Assembly: GCA_049596455.1 (NCBI GenBank)
Contig: JBMYLP010000002.1
Location: forward strand, 157,243 to 221,242
DNA length: 64,000 nucleotides
Reading direction: 5' to 3'
From: UBA7446 sp049596455
Lineage (GTDB): Bacteria; Bacteroidota; Bacteroidia; Flavobacteriales; Flavobacteriaceae
Below are positions 51,386 to 60,754 of this stretch, piece by piece (positions within the stretch are counted from its first letter, which is position 1; the number at the start of each line of letters is the position of its first letter). Under the pieces are notes generated by a model. The model was not told where the DNA came from, did not search any database, and saw only the letters and a program-made list of their open reading frames with translations. Position numbers and translations under genes: made by a program.

Positions 51386-52702
51386 ATGATGAACGTAACG
51401 CGAAAAGATGTAGATGCGCTAAATGCCGTCTTAACTGTTGAAGTAAAACAAGAAGAAGTTGCACCTCAGGTAGAAAAAGTGTTAAATGACTACCGCAAAC
51501 GCGCGAATATTCCTGGATTTAGAAAAGGAAATATCCCCATGAGTGTTGTAAAAAAACAATACGGTCAGGCAGTGTTGGTAGACGAGGTTAATAAGGCATT
51601 GCAATCATCACTAAACGATTATCTAAACAAAGAAAAGATTGACATTTTAGGAAATCCACTTCCTGTTCCTGTAGATGAAATTGACTGGTCTGCTCCAAGT
51701 TTTTCATTTGATTTTGAACTCGGACTAACCCCAGATGTGGAGGTAAAACTTCCCAACAAAAAAGCGATAACCCTCTATGAAATCGAAGCCGATGATGCTT
51801 TTGTAAACGAGCAATTGGAGCGTTTGCAAAAACAATACGGATCACTTGTGCCAACAGAAGAAATTTCGAAAGATACTGAACTCACCGTCGGAGTTGTTTT
51901 TGACGGAGGAGAGGAGAACAAAAGTGCCACATTTGCTGTGGACGAACTTAAGAGCAAAAAAGCCATATCCGCATTCAAAAAAGCTACTATTGGCGACGTA
52001 GTTTCGTTGAGCACTAAAGGGTTGTTTAAGGAAGACCATGTATTGCAACGCGTTTTGGGAAGTATCCCTGAAAAAGCCATTGAGGTTTCGCTCACACTTC
52101 AAGAGCGTAACAATCGTGTTTTGGCAGATTTAGATCAGGAATTCTTTGATAAAGTATTTGGGAAAGATGCTGTAAAAACAGCAACTGAATGTAAAACCAA
52201 ACTTAAGGAAGACGCCTCTGGACATTTTGAAACCCAAGCCAACCAAAAGTTTGTAAACGACATGACCGAGAGTTTGATTGACAACACCAAATTTTCGTTA
52301 CCCGATGCGTTTCTAAAAAAATGGATGCAAACGGCAGGCGAAAATCCTATTTCGGCGGAAGAAGCCGAGGCAGAATATGCCAAGTCGGAGCGTGGGTTGC
52401 GGTATCAACTGATTGAGTCTAAACTCATTCAAGAAAACAACCTTCAAATTACAAGAGAAGAGGTAGAAACCTTTGCCAAAGACTTGCTCAAAAAGCAAAT
52501 GTTGCAATTTGGTCGCACAGACGTTAAAGAAGAAGAACTTAATGATATTGCGGCTCGAATTTTGGGCAACCAAGACGAAGTAAAACGCATTTCAGACCAA
52601 GTGATGAGCGAGAAAATGCGTCAATTGTTTTTAGAAAAAGGCAACATTAAGGTTAAAAAAGTTAACTACGATACTTTTATCAAAGAGGCATACAAAAAAT
52701 AA
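51386..52702 (+). CDS. tig: Trigger factor
   Basis: Ribosome-bound chaperone. The 438-residue protein has the ribosome-docking signature GFRKGNIPMSVVKKQYG near residue 46, then a middle domain and a long helical C-domain. The central FKBP-like prolyl isomerase domain is divergent and lacks the familiar FKBP residues, as in other Bacteroidota. ATG 51386 and the next codon, ATG 51389, are both possible starts. clpP and clpX follow, the conserved proteostasis operon. Confidence 0.95.
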   Translation: MMNVTRKDVDALNAVLTVEVKQEEVAPQVEKVLNDYRKRANIPGFRKGNIPMSVVKKQYGQAVLVDEVNKALQSSLNDYLNKEKIDILGNPLPVPVDEIDWSAPSFSFDFELGLTPDVEVKLPNKKAITLYEIEADDAFVNEQLERLQKQYGSLVPTEEISKDTELTVGVVFDGGEENKSATFAVDELKSKKAISAFKKATIGDVVSLSTKGLFKEDHVLQRVLGSIPEKAIEVSLTLQERNNRVLADLDQEFFDKVFGKDAVKTATECKTKLKEDASGHFETQANQKFVNDMTESLIDNTKFSLPDAFLKKWMQTAGENPISAEEAEAEYAKSERGLRYQLIESKLIQENNLQITREEVETFAKDLLKKQMLQFGRTDVKEEELNDIAARILGNQDEVKRISDQVMSEKMRQLFLEKGNIKVKKVNYDTFIKEAYKK

Positions 52703-52732
52703 TCGCTATATTTAATCATACAAACATTAGCT

Positions 52733-53392
52733 ATGGATTTCGGCAAAGAATTTAAAAAATACGCAACCAAACATCACGGAATAAACTCGCTTTATTACGA
52801 TGAACTTGTGAGCAGTTTAACCCCATACATCATTGAGGAGCGTCAACTCAACGTGGCGCAAATGGATGTGTTTTCTAGATTGATGATGGATCGCATTATC
52901 TTTTTGGGAACTGCCATTAACGATAGCGTGGCGAACATCATTCAGGCGCAATTGCTCTTTTTGGAAAGCACTGACAAAAGCAAAGACATTCAAATTTATA
53001 TCAATTCGCCAGGCGGTAGTGTCTATGCTGGATTAGGCATTTACGACACCATGCAGTTTATCAATCCCGATGTGGCTACTATTTGCACCGGAATTGCGGC
53101 ATCAATGGGTGCTGTGTTGCTGTGTGCGGGTCAAGATGGTAAACGCTCTGGATTGCCACACTCGCGTGTGATGATTCACCAACCTCTTGGTGGCGCGCAA
53201 GGACAAGCCTCGGACATTGAAATTACGGCACGTGAAATCTTAAAACTTAAAAAAGAGTTGTACGAAATCATTGCCAAACACAGTAACCAACCCTACGATA
53301 AGGTTTACGAGGACTCGGACCGTGATTACTGGATGAAAGCACTTGAAGCCAAAGCGTACGGCATGATTGACGAAGTATTGATCAAAAATTAG
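52733..53392 (+). CDS. clpP: ATP-dependent Clp protease proteolytic subunit
   Basis: Serine protease subunit of the Clp machine. The 219-residue protein has the catalytic serine in GIAASMGAVLL, the histidine in MIHQPLGGAQGQ, and FINSP-like YINSPGGSVYAGLGIYDTM. It follows tig by 30 bp and precedes clpX by 1 bp. A possible second -7 box (TATATTTA, 52707-52714) lies 18 nt upstream. Confidence 0.97.
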   Translation: MDFGKEFKKYATKHHGINSLYYDELVSSLTPYIIEERQLNVAQMDVFSRLMMDRIIFLGTAINDSVANIIQAQLLFLESTDKSKDIQIYINSPGGSVYAGLGIYDTMQFINPDVATICTGIAASMGAVLLCAGQDGKRSGLPHSRVMIHQPLGGAQGQASDIEITAREILKLKKELYEIIAKHSNQPYDKVYEDSDRDYWMKALEAKAYGMIDEVLIKN

Positions 53393-53393
53393 G

Positions 53394-54623
53394 ATGGAAG
53401 AAGAATTGAGTTGTTCGTTTTGTGGGCGTAAAAAAGCCGAAACCAAATTGTTGGTTGCTGGGCTGAATGCGCACATTTGTGAACGTTGCGTTGACCAAGC
53501 CATTGGCATTATCCAAGAAGAAAAAACGCATCTAGAAACGGCACCAACTTCATCTGACATTCTACTGAAAAAACCCAAACAAATTAAGGCGTTTTTGGAC
53601 GAATATGTCATTGGGCAAGAGCAAGCCAAAAAGGTGCTTTCTGTGGCAGTTTACAATCATTATAAAAGATTGTATCAACCAAAAGACGACAATGATGTGG
53701 AGCTCCAAAAAAGTAACATCATCATTGCAGGACAAACAGGTACAGGAAAAACCCTGTTGGCAAAAACCATTGCCAAAATGCTGCAAGTGCCACTTGCCAT
53801 TGTGGACGCTACCGTACTTACAGAGGCGGGCTATGTGGGCGAAGACGTAGAAAGTATTTTGACACGCTTACTCCAAGCCGCCGACTACGACCAGCAAAAA
53901 GCCGAAAAAGGCATTGTGTTTATTGATGAGATTGACAAAATTGCGCGCAAAAGCGATAACCCTTCCATTACCCGAGATGTTTCTGGTGAGGGTGTGCAAC
54001 AGGCATTGTTAAAACTACTTGAAGGCACCGTGGTAAACGTACCGCCCAAAGGCGGACGCAAACACCCCGATCAAAAATTTGTGGAAATCAATACCGAGCA
54101 TATTTTGTTTATTGCGGGTGGTGCTTTTGATGGCATTGAACGCCATATTGCCAAACGCATGAACATGCAAGCGGTGGGTTATAGCACTTCTGCAAAGCGA
54201 AAAAGTGTTTCCGAAGAAGAATTGTTGGCGCATATTACGCCCACCGACCTTAAAGATTTTGGACTGATTCCTGAAATTATTGGGCGTTTGCCTGTACTCA
54301 CGCATATGAACCAACTAAGTAAAAAGGCATTACGTGCTATTTTGGTGGAGCCTAAAAATGCGTTGGTAAAACAATACGAACATTTGTTTGCCCTAGACGA
54401 CATAAAACTAACATTTGCTCCAGTTGCATTGGACTATATAGTGGAGCAAGCCATGCACTATGCGTTGGGTGCACGCGGACTGCGCTCGCTTTGCGAAGCC
54501 ATACTTACCGATGCCATGTTTGAACTGCCAGGCACCAATACCACCTCACTAAAAGTGACCAAACGCTATGCCGAAAACAAACTTAGCGGCGTGGAGCTAA
54601 ACCAGCTTAAAGCCGCGTCTTAA
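53394..54623 (+). CDS. clpX: ATP-dependent Clp protease ATP-binding subunit ClpX
   Basis: Unfoldase that feeds ClpP. The 409-residue protein has the N-terminal zinc finger (CSFCGRKK ... HICERC), Walker A GQTGTGKTL, Walker B IVFIDEIDKIAR, and the pore and sensor motifs (YVGEDVES, ALGARGLRS). It starts 1 bp after clpP. No terminator of note is seen after it. Confidence 0.97.
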   Translation: MEEELSCSFCGRKKAETKLLVAGLNAHICERCVDQAIGIIQEEKTHLETAPTSSDILLKKPKQIKAFLDEYVIGQEQAKKVLSVAVYNHYKRLYQPKDDNDVELQKSNIIIAGQTGTGKTLLAKTIAKMLQVPLAIVDATVLTEAGYVGEDVESILTRLLQAADYDQQKAEKGIVFIDEIDKIARKSDNPSITRDVSGEGVQQALLKLLEGTVVNVPPKGGRKHPDQKFVEINTEHILFIAGGAFDGIERHIAKRMNMQAVGYSTSAKRKSVSEEELLAHITPTDLKDFGLIPEIIGRLPVLTHMNQLSKKALRAILVEPKNALVKQYEHLFALDDIKLTFAPVALDYIVEQAMHYALGARGLRSLCEAILTDAMFELPGTNTTSLKVTKRYAENKLSGVELNQLKAAS

Positions 54624-54676
54624 AATAAAGGGTGCTGAGCTTTTTTCGATAAACTCAAAAACAGTCGAAATTACCG

Positions 54677-56185
54677 TTATACCCCCAACAACTCTTCCAA
54701 ATACTCGCGGCTATTGGAAAGGCGTGGTACTTTATGCTGTCCGCCAATTTTGCCCTTTTGTTTTAGCCATTTGTAAAAGGTTTTGGGAGCAGCCACATGC
54801 AGTTTTAGTGGCATCAGCGTAATGTTTTTATAGCGTTTGGCTTCGTAGTCAGAGTTTATGCGTTGCAAAGCAATATCCAAATCTTCGGCAAAGGCTTCGG
54901 GGTTTTTGGGCGGTTTTTTAAATTCTATAAGCCACTCGTGCCCGCCTTTTTCGTTCCCATCCATAAAAATGGGCGCAGCGGTATAGTCCACCACTTGCAC
55001 TTGGTGTTTTTGGCATACGGTTTCTAGGGCGGTGTCGGCGTTTTCAATGACCAATTCCTCCCCAAACACATTGATAAAATGTTTGGTTCTGCCTGTAATT
55101 TTAAAACGATAGGGCGCAATAGAAGTAAAGCGTATGGTATCGCCAATATGGTAACGCCACAGTCCGGCGTTAGTAGAAATAATCACGGCATATTGTACGC
55201 CTACTTCCACATCTGAAAGCGGTATTACCTTTTCGTGTTTAGTCCCGTAGGTTTTCATGGGAATAAACTCATAAAAAATCCCATAGTCTAGCATGAGCAA
55301 AAGTTCATCGGAGTGCAACTGGTCTTGCACCCCAAAAAAGCCCTCAGAGGCATTGTATAGTTCCACATAATGCATGCCATCACTTGGCAGCAAGGTTTTG
55401 TATTGTTCTTTGTATGGTAAAAAGTTTACGCCCCCGTGAAAATACACTTCCATATTTGGCCAAACATCCAAAATGGTTTCTCGCCCGGTTTCTGCCAATA
55501 CCTTTTGCAGCAACACCAACATCCATGAAGGCACGCCCGCCATACTTCGAATGTCTTCCCGAATGGTTTCTTTGACGATGGCTTCCATTTTCGATTCCCA
55601 CTCTGCCATCAACGCCACCTTATGGCTAGGCGAGCTAACCAGTTCTGCCCACAGCGGAAGGTTGTCAATCATAATGGCAGATAAGTCGCCAAAATAGGTG
55701 TTGTTTTCTTCGTACAGGGCTTTACTACCACCCAAACGAAGTGCCTTTCCTTGAAACAAAGTGGAGCTTTCGTTATTGGCAAAATACAGGCTTAGCATGT
55801 CTTTTCCGCCCTTAAAATGGCAGTCTTCCAGCGACTCATTTGAGATGGGAATAAACTTACTTTTGGCGTTGGTCGTACCACTCGATTTGGCATACCACTT
55901 GATGGGCGTGGGCCAAAAGATATTTTGTTCGCCCTTGCGCGAACGTTCAATCATGGGTGCAATTTCCTCATAGGTTTGCACGGGCACTCGATTGGCAAAG
56001 TCTTCATACTGCTGCATATCGGCAAAGCCGTATTGCTTACCCACTTCAGTGTTTTTAGCGGTGAGCAATAAATTGGTGAGTTCCTCGCGCTGTACTTCGT
56101 TGGGGTATTTGATAAATAATTCAATATCATGTACCCGCTTTTTAAGCAGCCAAGAAACAACCGTGTGCAGTAGTGGTATTGCCAT
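54677..56185 (-). CDS. GH3-like adenylate-forming enzyme
   Basis: A 502-residue member of the GH3 family (plant GH3 enzymes link jasmonate or auxin to amino acids through an acyl-adenylate). The ATP-binding SSGTTNAKSKFIPIS, the YNASEGFFGVQ segment, and RFKITGRTKHFINVFGEE are intact, so an ATP-dependent acyl-amino-acid ligase-type reaction is plausible. Bacterial members have no agreed substrate. It is divergent from the DUF2797 gene (33 bp apart) and convergent with clpX. Confidence 0.88.
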   Translation of the reverse strand: MAIPLLHTVVSWLLKKRVHDIELFIKYPNEVQREELTNLLLTAKNTEVGKQYGFADMQQYEDFANRVPVQTYEEIAPMIERSRKGEQNIFWPTPIKWYAKSSGTTNAKSKFIPISNESLEDCHFKGGKDMLSLYFANNESSTLFQGKALRLGGSKALYEENNTYFGDLSAIMIDNLPLWAELVSSPSHKVALMAEWESKMEAIVKETIREDIRSMAGVPSWMLVLLQKVLAETGRETILDVWPNMEVYFHGGVNFLPYKEQYKTLLPSDGMHYVELYNASEGFFGVQDQLHSDELLLMLDYGIFYEFIPMKTYGTKHEKVIPLSDVEVGVQYAVIISTNAGLWRYHIGDTIRFTSIAPYRFKITGRTKHFINVFGEELVIENADTALETVCQKHQVQVVDYTAAPIFMDGNEKGGHEWLIEFKKPPKNPEAFAEDLDIALQRINSDYEAKRYKNITLMPLKLHVAAPKTFYKWLKQKGKIGGQHKVPRLSNSREYLEELLGV

Positions 56186-56217
56186 TTTGGGTATATTGCT
56201 GAACGAAAATACGAATT

Positions 56218-57006
56218 ATGTTTCAAGGGGTACTGACCAAAATGCAAACCGAGTGGCAATCACCTGTAAACTACTACCTTTTATTCCACGATTCTTTTTT
56301 GCATGTGAACAGCTTATTGCAAAAAAAAGTGCACATTTCCCTCACCGGATACGAGTGCTTAAGCTGTCATGAATCCAAAGAAATTTTTCGTCAAGGATTT
56401 TGCAAATCGTGTTTTTTTGAAACGCCAAGTGCTGGCGAATGGGTCATGAAACCCGAACTAAGCCAAGCACATTTGGGTATCGAAGATCGAGATTTGGCGT
56501 TTGAACAAAAAGTGCAGTTGCAACCGCATATCGTATATTTTGCGGTTTCGAGCGGACTTAAGGTTGGGGTCACTCGAAAAACCCAAGTGCCTACACGTTG
56601 GATTGACCAAGGCGCACACCAAGCCTTGCCCATTGTGGAGGTGCCAAATCGCTATTTGGCGGGCATTACCGAAGTGGCACTTAAAAACTATTTCAACGAT
56701 AAAACAAATTGGCGCACCATGCTCCAAAACCAAGGCGAAGTATTGGATTTGGTTGCCGAGCGTGAAGCCTGTTTATCCAAACTTCCCCCCGAAGTGCAAC
56801 CCTATGTCGTTGCTGATAAAGACATAGAGGTTAGCTATCCCGTGCAGCGCTTTCCCGAAAAGGTAAAAAGCCTAACGCTTTCCAAATTACCGCAATACAC
56901 GGGCGTGCTAAAAGGCATTAAGGGGCAGTATTGGATTTTTGAAGACGATACCGTTTGGAATGTTCGCGCACACGAAGGACACGTGGTGTCTATTGCAGTA
57001 GCTTAA
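56218..57006 (+). CDS. DUF2797 protein with GIY-YIG-like domain and zinc motif
   Basis: A 262-residue protein with a zinc-ribbon-like pair CLSCHESKEIFRQGFCKSC (about residues 45-65) and a later part SSGLKVGVTRKTQVPTRWIDQGA, reminiscent of the GIY-YIG motif order (a strand, then VGxT...RxxxQGA). The DUF2797 family has this composition; the function is not established. A nuclease or nucleic-acid role is a guess. The end overlaps the 3' end of rluF by 4 bp on the opposite strand. Confidence 0.8.
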   Translation: MFQGVLTKMQTEWQSPVNYYLLFHDSFLHVNSLLQKKVHISLTGYECLSCHESKEIFRQGFCKSCFFETPSAGEWVMKPELSQAHLGIEDRDLAFEQKVQLQPHIVYFAVSSGLKVGVTRKTQVPTRWIDQGAHQALPIVEVPNRYLAGITEVALKNYFNDKTNWRTMLQNQGEVLDLVAEREACLSKLPPEVQPYVVADKDIEVSYPVQRFPEKVKSLTLSKLPQYTGVLKGIKGQYWIFEDDTVWNVRAHEGHVVSIAVA

Positions 57007-57737
57007 CCGTCGAAGGTTTTTTTGGAATCTGCCACCAAACGGTTGATTTCTGCCAATTCTTTTTTGGTCAGATGACGCCATTTGCCAACACCCACATCTA
57101 GCGAAACGTTCATAATCCGCACCCGCTTTAACGTAACCACGTTGTAATCCAAATACTCGCACATACGTCTAATTTGACGGTTTAGTCCTTGCGTGAGTAT
57201 GATTTTAAAGGTTTTTTTATGGGTTTGGATGACCTTGCACGGGCGTGTAACGGTATCTAAAATGGGAACGCCTTTGCTCATTTTTTCTACAAATGCTTTG
57301 GTGATGGGTTTGTCAACGGTAACCACATATTCTTTTTCGTGATGATTTCGGGCGCGCAGGATTTTGTTGACGATATCGCCGTCATTGGTGAGAAAAATCA
57401 AGCCTTCCGAAGGCTTATCCAACCGACCAATAGGGAAAATACGGGTTGGATAATTGATGTAGTCAATGATGTTGTTTTTTTCAAAACGGGTATCGGTAGT
57501 ACAAACAATACCAACAGGTTTGTTAAAGGCAATATAGACGGGTTTGTTTTCTTTTTTATTTATCGAAACACCGTCTACGGCAATGGCATCATCGGCAGTA
57601 ACTTTTAGCCCCATGACCACAGGTTTTCCATTCACCGTAATTCTACCTTCGTCAATAAGCTTGTCGGCGGCACGCCGAGAACAGTAGCCCAATTCGCTGA
57701 GGTATTTATTGATTCGAACGGCAGCTTTTTCCTCCAT
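57003..57737 (-). CDS. rluF: 23S rRNA pseudouridine synthase, RluF/RluB type
   Basis: Modifies uridine in 23S rRNA. The 244-residue protein has an N-terminal S4 domain (RINKYLSELGYCSRRAADKLI) and the catalytic signature GRLDKPSEGLIFLTNDGD, with the aspartate in GRLD. RluF and RluB are hard to separate by eye; the basic C-terminus ending KRVRIMNVSLDVGVGKWRHLT suits RluF. It sits 1 bp from the next gene upstream. Confidence 0.9.
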   Translation of the reverse strand: MEEKAAVRINKYLSELGYCSRRAADKLIDEGRITVNGKPVVMGLKVTADDAIAVDGVSINKKENKPVYIAFNKPVGIVCTTDTRFEKNNIIDYINYPTRIFPIGRLDKPSEGLIFLTNDGDIVNKILRARNHHEKEYVVTVDKPITKAFVEKMSKGVPILDTVTRPCKVIQTHKKTFKIILTQGLNRQIRRMCEYLDYNVVTLKRVRIMNVSLDVGVGKWRHLTKKELAEINRLVADSKKTFDG

Positions 57738-57738
57738 A

Positions 57739-58434
57739 TTACAGTTGGATTTCTTCTCCCAGTTGCAGTTTAAATCGGCGTCTGATGAGTCCTACAAAGA
57801 GGTATAAAAACGGCGTATCGAATGCGGCTACTAATATCTTAAAAATCACACTTGACACCACTAATCCCCAAAAAAGTTCCCATGGCAAAAGCCCAAATGC
57901 ACAAAGGAGCAAGATGACCGTGGTGGAGTCGATGATTTGGGAGGCAAAAGTGGAGAAGTTGTTCCGTAGCCAAAGGTGCTTTCCTTTGGTAAGATTTTTC
58001 CAAAAGTGATAAATGCGAATATCCACAAACTGTGCTGACAAATACGCAATCATAGAAGCCAACACGGCAAGTGGCGACATGGCAAAAACCTTGTGGAAGG
58101 TGGCGTCGTCAATAGGTGAGGTAGGTATGGCGGGCACTTCGCCTGAAATAAGTAATATCCCAATGGAAAAAAAGGAAGCAAAAATTCCAGCAACCACCAC
58201 TTGATTGGCACTTTTTTTACCAAAAATTTCAGAGATGATATCTGTAATTAGAAACGTGATGGGGTAGGGTAAAATCCCTACCGAAAGCTCAAAAAGGCGA
58301 AAGCCAAATACTTCCCAATCGAAGGGATACCAGTAAAAAAACTTTTGAAAAATCAGGTTAGACACCACTAAAGAGGTGATGAACAACGCTGCCAAATACA
58401 AATATAACCTACGAGCCGCTACGGTTGCCTGCAT
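57739..58434 (-). CDS. Queuosine precursor transporter (YhhQ/VUT family)
   Basis: A 231-residue membrane protein with about six helices, belonging to the VUT/YhhQ family that imports preQ0, preQ1 or queuine. Typical segments are SVGILPYPITFLITDIISEIFGKKSANQVV and the later FVDIRIYHFWKNLTKGKHLWLRNN. It could support queuosine salvage together with QueG (13954). It is packed 1 bp from rluF and directly abuts sppA. Confidence 0.9.
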   Translation of the reverse strand: MQATVAARRLYLYLAALFITSLVVSNLIFQKFFYWYPFDWEVFGFRLFELSVGILPYPITFLITDIISEIFGKKSANQVVVAGIFASFFSIGILLISGEVPAIPTSPIDDATFHKVFAMSPLAVLASMIAYLSAQFVDIRIYHFWKNLTKGKHLWLRNNFSTFASQIIDSTTVILLLCAFGLLPWELFWGLVVSSVIFKILVAAFDTPFLYLFVGLIRRRFKLQLGEEIQL

Positions 58435-60189
58435 CTAGTCGATGTTAAGGGTAAATGGCAGGCGTGCTTGAATTTGGTTTGCGGGATGTTGTAATGCTTT
58501 TGCGTTGGTAAGCCAAAGCCCAAGTTCTGGTGGGAGTTGCTGCTTGATACTGCCAAAAGGACCACTAAAAAGTTCTTCCAAAATACTTTCTAAATCGTCG
58601 TCATATTTTGGATACGTAGTGATTTTATAGTCGTCAATTTCGGCAAGTGCTGCCGCACGACCTAAGGCGGTTTCTAGTCCGCCCAAATGGTCTACAAGAC
58701 CAATTTCTTTTGCTTCAACACCCGACCAAACACGTCCTTGTGCAATTTTATGTACTTGTTCTTTGGTCATGCCTCTGCCATCTGCAACACGAGTCAAAAA
58801 CGTTTCATACACTTGATTGATCCCCACCTTTATTTCTTCTTTGGTGGCATTACTCAATGGCTCAAATGGGGTGTAAAATGTAGCGCGTTTGTTTGTTGCA
58901 ACTTGTTCGGCATTAATGCCCCATCGGTTTGCTAAGCGATTCACATTGGGCAATAATCCCCATACGCCAATAGAACCCGTAATGGTAGTGGGGTGGGCAA
59001 CAATTTCGTCAGCATTTGCGGCAATATAATACCCACCTGAAGCGGCGACATTCCCCATAGAAACCACTACTTTTTTGGTCTTTTTTAGGTGCTCAATTTC
59101 TTCCCAAATAAGCTCGGATGCCAACGCACTACCACCGGGTGAATTAACGCGTAATACTACCGCTTTGATATTTTTCTTTTTTCCAATTTTCTTTAGGGCT
59201 TTGATGATTTTCTCTTGCCCAATAATATCCGTTCCCCCTTCGCCGTACATAATGTCTCCTTGTGCATAGACCACCGCAATACGGTTTGATCCTTTGCCTT
59301 TTCTAGTGCCTCCAATGCTTAAGTAATCAGTAAAATTGGCATACGCCACATCGTCTTCATGCATTCGCGCAGCAATTTTTTCTTCGTAGGCACGGCGCGT
59401 AGCCGCTCCATCAACGAGTGATGCATTCGTAGCGCGTTGTGCCGTAAGTCCAGCAACAGCATTGGCGTGTTTGTCTAGCATAGCTGTCGTCATACCACGA
59501 CTTTGGGAAATATCAGCAAGAACTTCATCCCAAATATGGTCTAAAAAGGATTGTATTTGTTCTCTATTTTCAGCACTCATGTTATCATCCAAAAACGGCT
59601 CCACGGCACTTTTGTATTTTCCATTACGGATAACTTCCATGGTGATTCCAGATTTTTCTTGCGCGGATTTGTAGTACATTACTTCGGCACTAAGCCCACG
59701 AAAATCCACAGCACCCTCAGGGTGAACAAAAATAGAGTCGGCTACAGAAGCCAAAAAATAATCCGCTTGCCCAAAGTAATCGCCGTAGGCATACACAAAC
59801 TTTCCACTTTCCTTAAATGTTGTTAACGCATCACGAACAGCAGAAATGTTAGCAGTTCCGCCTAAAGCGCTCATGTTTTGTATGCTAATTCCCGAAATTC
59901 GCTCATCTTCAGCAGCTTTTGCTATGGCAGGGAGTATGGCGTTAAGCCCGTAGGCTTCGGGATCTAACTCAAGGGCACCCGAAAATGAAAAAGATTGTGG
60001 TTCACGATCTTGGATGGGTACTTTCATATCCAAAACCAACACCGTGTTGTTTTCAATTTCTACGACCTTGCTATCTTCTTCAAGCATAGCAACCGAGCCT
60101 GCAATAAAAACAAATAGAAACACAAATAATAGCCCAAGTGCGATAAAAGTACCTAGGGCAGAACTGATTAAATTTTTAAAAAAACTCAT
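58435..60189 (-). CDS. sppA: Signal peptide peptidase SppA (67-kDa type)
   Basis: Inner-membrane serine protease that degrades cleaved signal peptides. The 584-residue tandem-domain protein has one N-terminal anchor (about 8-32), the catalytic lysine in GKYKSAVEPFLDDNMS in the first half, and the serine in GNVAASGGYYIAANAD in the second half. The ATG at 60189 (MSFFKNLIS) is chosen over the in-frame ATG at 60249, which lies in the folK region. A TATATTTG box (60208-60215, minus strand) ends 18 nt upstream. Confidence 0.95.
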   Translation of the reverse strand: MSFFKNLISSALGTFIALGLLFVFLFVFIAGSVAMLEEDSKVVEIENNTVLVLDMKVPIQDREPQSFSFSGALELDPEAYGLNAILPAIAKAAEDERISGISIQNMSALGGTANISAVRDALTTFKESGKFVYAYGDYFGQADYFLASVADSIFVHPEGAVDFRGLSAEVMYYKSAQEKSGITMEVIRNGKYKSAVEPFLDDNMSAENREQIQSFLDHIWDEVLADISQSRGMTTAMLDKHANAVAGLTAQRATNASLVDGAATRRAYEEKIAARMHEDDVAYANFTDYLSIGGTRKGKGSNRIAVVYAQGDIMYGEGGTDIIGQEKIIKALKKIGKKKNIKAVVLRVNSPGGSALASELIWEEIEHLKKTKKVVVSMGNVAASGGYYIAANADEIVAHPTTITGSIGVWGLLPNVNRLANRWGINAEQVATNKRATFYTPFEPLSNATKEEIKVGINQVYETFLTRVADGRGMTKEQVHKIAQGRVWSGVEAKEIGLVDHLGGLETALGRAAALAEIDDYKITTYPKYDDDLESILEELFSGPFGSIKQQLPPELGLWLTNAKALQHPANQIQARLPFTLNID

Positions 60190-60207
60190 AACATTTGGTG
60201 TGAGTTT

Positions 60208-60215
60208 CAAATATA
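60208..60215 (-). promoter_or_regulatory. -7 promoter box of sppA
   Basis: On the minus strand TATATTTG, an exact TAnnTTTG match, 18 nt before the sppA ATG. Confidence 0.5.
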
Positions 60216-60237
60216 CAGGTTTCCCAATTCTTTTCCC

Positions 60238-60245
60238 CATTTTTG
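60238..60245 (+). promoter_or_regulatory. -7 promoter box immediately before folK
   Basis: CATTTTTG, seven of eight to TAnnTTTG, ends 4 nt before the folK ATG (60250), again predicting a leaderless message. Confidence 0.4.
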
Positions 60246-60249
60246 CCAC

Positions 60250-60747
60250 ATGGCACAGATTTATATTTCGACAGGTAGTAATTTAGGAGACAGACTTGAT
60301 TTTTTGCAACAGGGACTGGATGCTGTAGCCAAGCGTGTGGGTAAGGTTATTGCTGTTTCATCTGTAGTTGAAACGCCTGCCTTAGGTTTTAAAGGGAATT
60401 CTTTTTTGAATGCATGCTTCTCAGTAGAAACGAATCTACCTCCAAAAAAAGTTATGCAAATACTGTTGGAGATTGAAAAAAAACATGGCAGAGCACGAAA
60501 TACGGCTATGGGTTATCAGAACAGGACGCTGGATTTAGATATGATTTTTTATGACGATTTGGTGCTAAACGATGCAGCCTTGATCTTGCCTCATCCTTCG
60601 ATGGAAAAACGTCGATTTGTATTGCAGCCACTTGCTGAAATCGCCCCATCCAAAGTTCATCCAATTACCAAAAAGAGCATGGAGGAATTATTGGCAAAAT
60701 GTGAGGACAAAATAGTCCCTATTCAAATGCAGTATTCGCTAACGTAA
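60250..60747 (+). CDS. folK: HPPK, 2-amino-4-hydroxy-6-hydroxymethyldihydropteridine pyrophosphokinase
   Basis: Activates the pterin for folate synthesis. The 165-residue protein begins MAQIYISTGSNLGDRLDFLQQG, has IEKKHGRARNTAMGYQNRTLDLDMIFYDD (the LDLD motif binds magnesium) and PHPSMEKRRFVLQPLAEIAP. Length is normal. It is divergent from sppA with a short shared promoter region, and convergent with trmH. Confidence 0.96.
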   Translation: MAQIYISTGSNLGDRLDFLQQGLDAVAKRVGKVIAVSSVVETPALGFKGNSFLNACFSVETNLPPKKVMQILLEIEKKHGRARNTAMGYQNRTLDLDMIFYDDLVLNDAALILPHPSMEKRRFVLQPLAEIAPSKVHPITKKSMEELLAKCEDKIVPIQMQYSLT

Positions 60748-60754
60748 TGTACTT

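Noticed and set aside
54624..54676. Terminator after clpX (GTGCTGAGC followed by TTTTTT)
   Set aside because: The potential stem is only a few base pairs and the hairpin is not stable enough to call.
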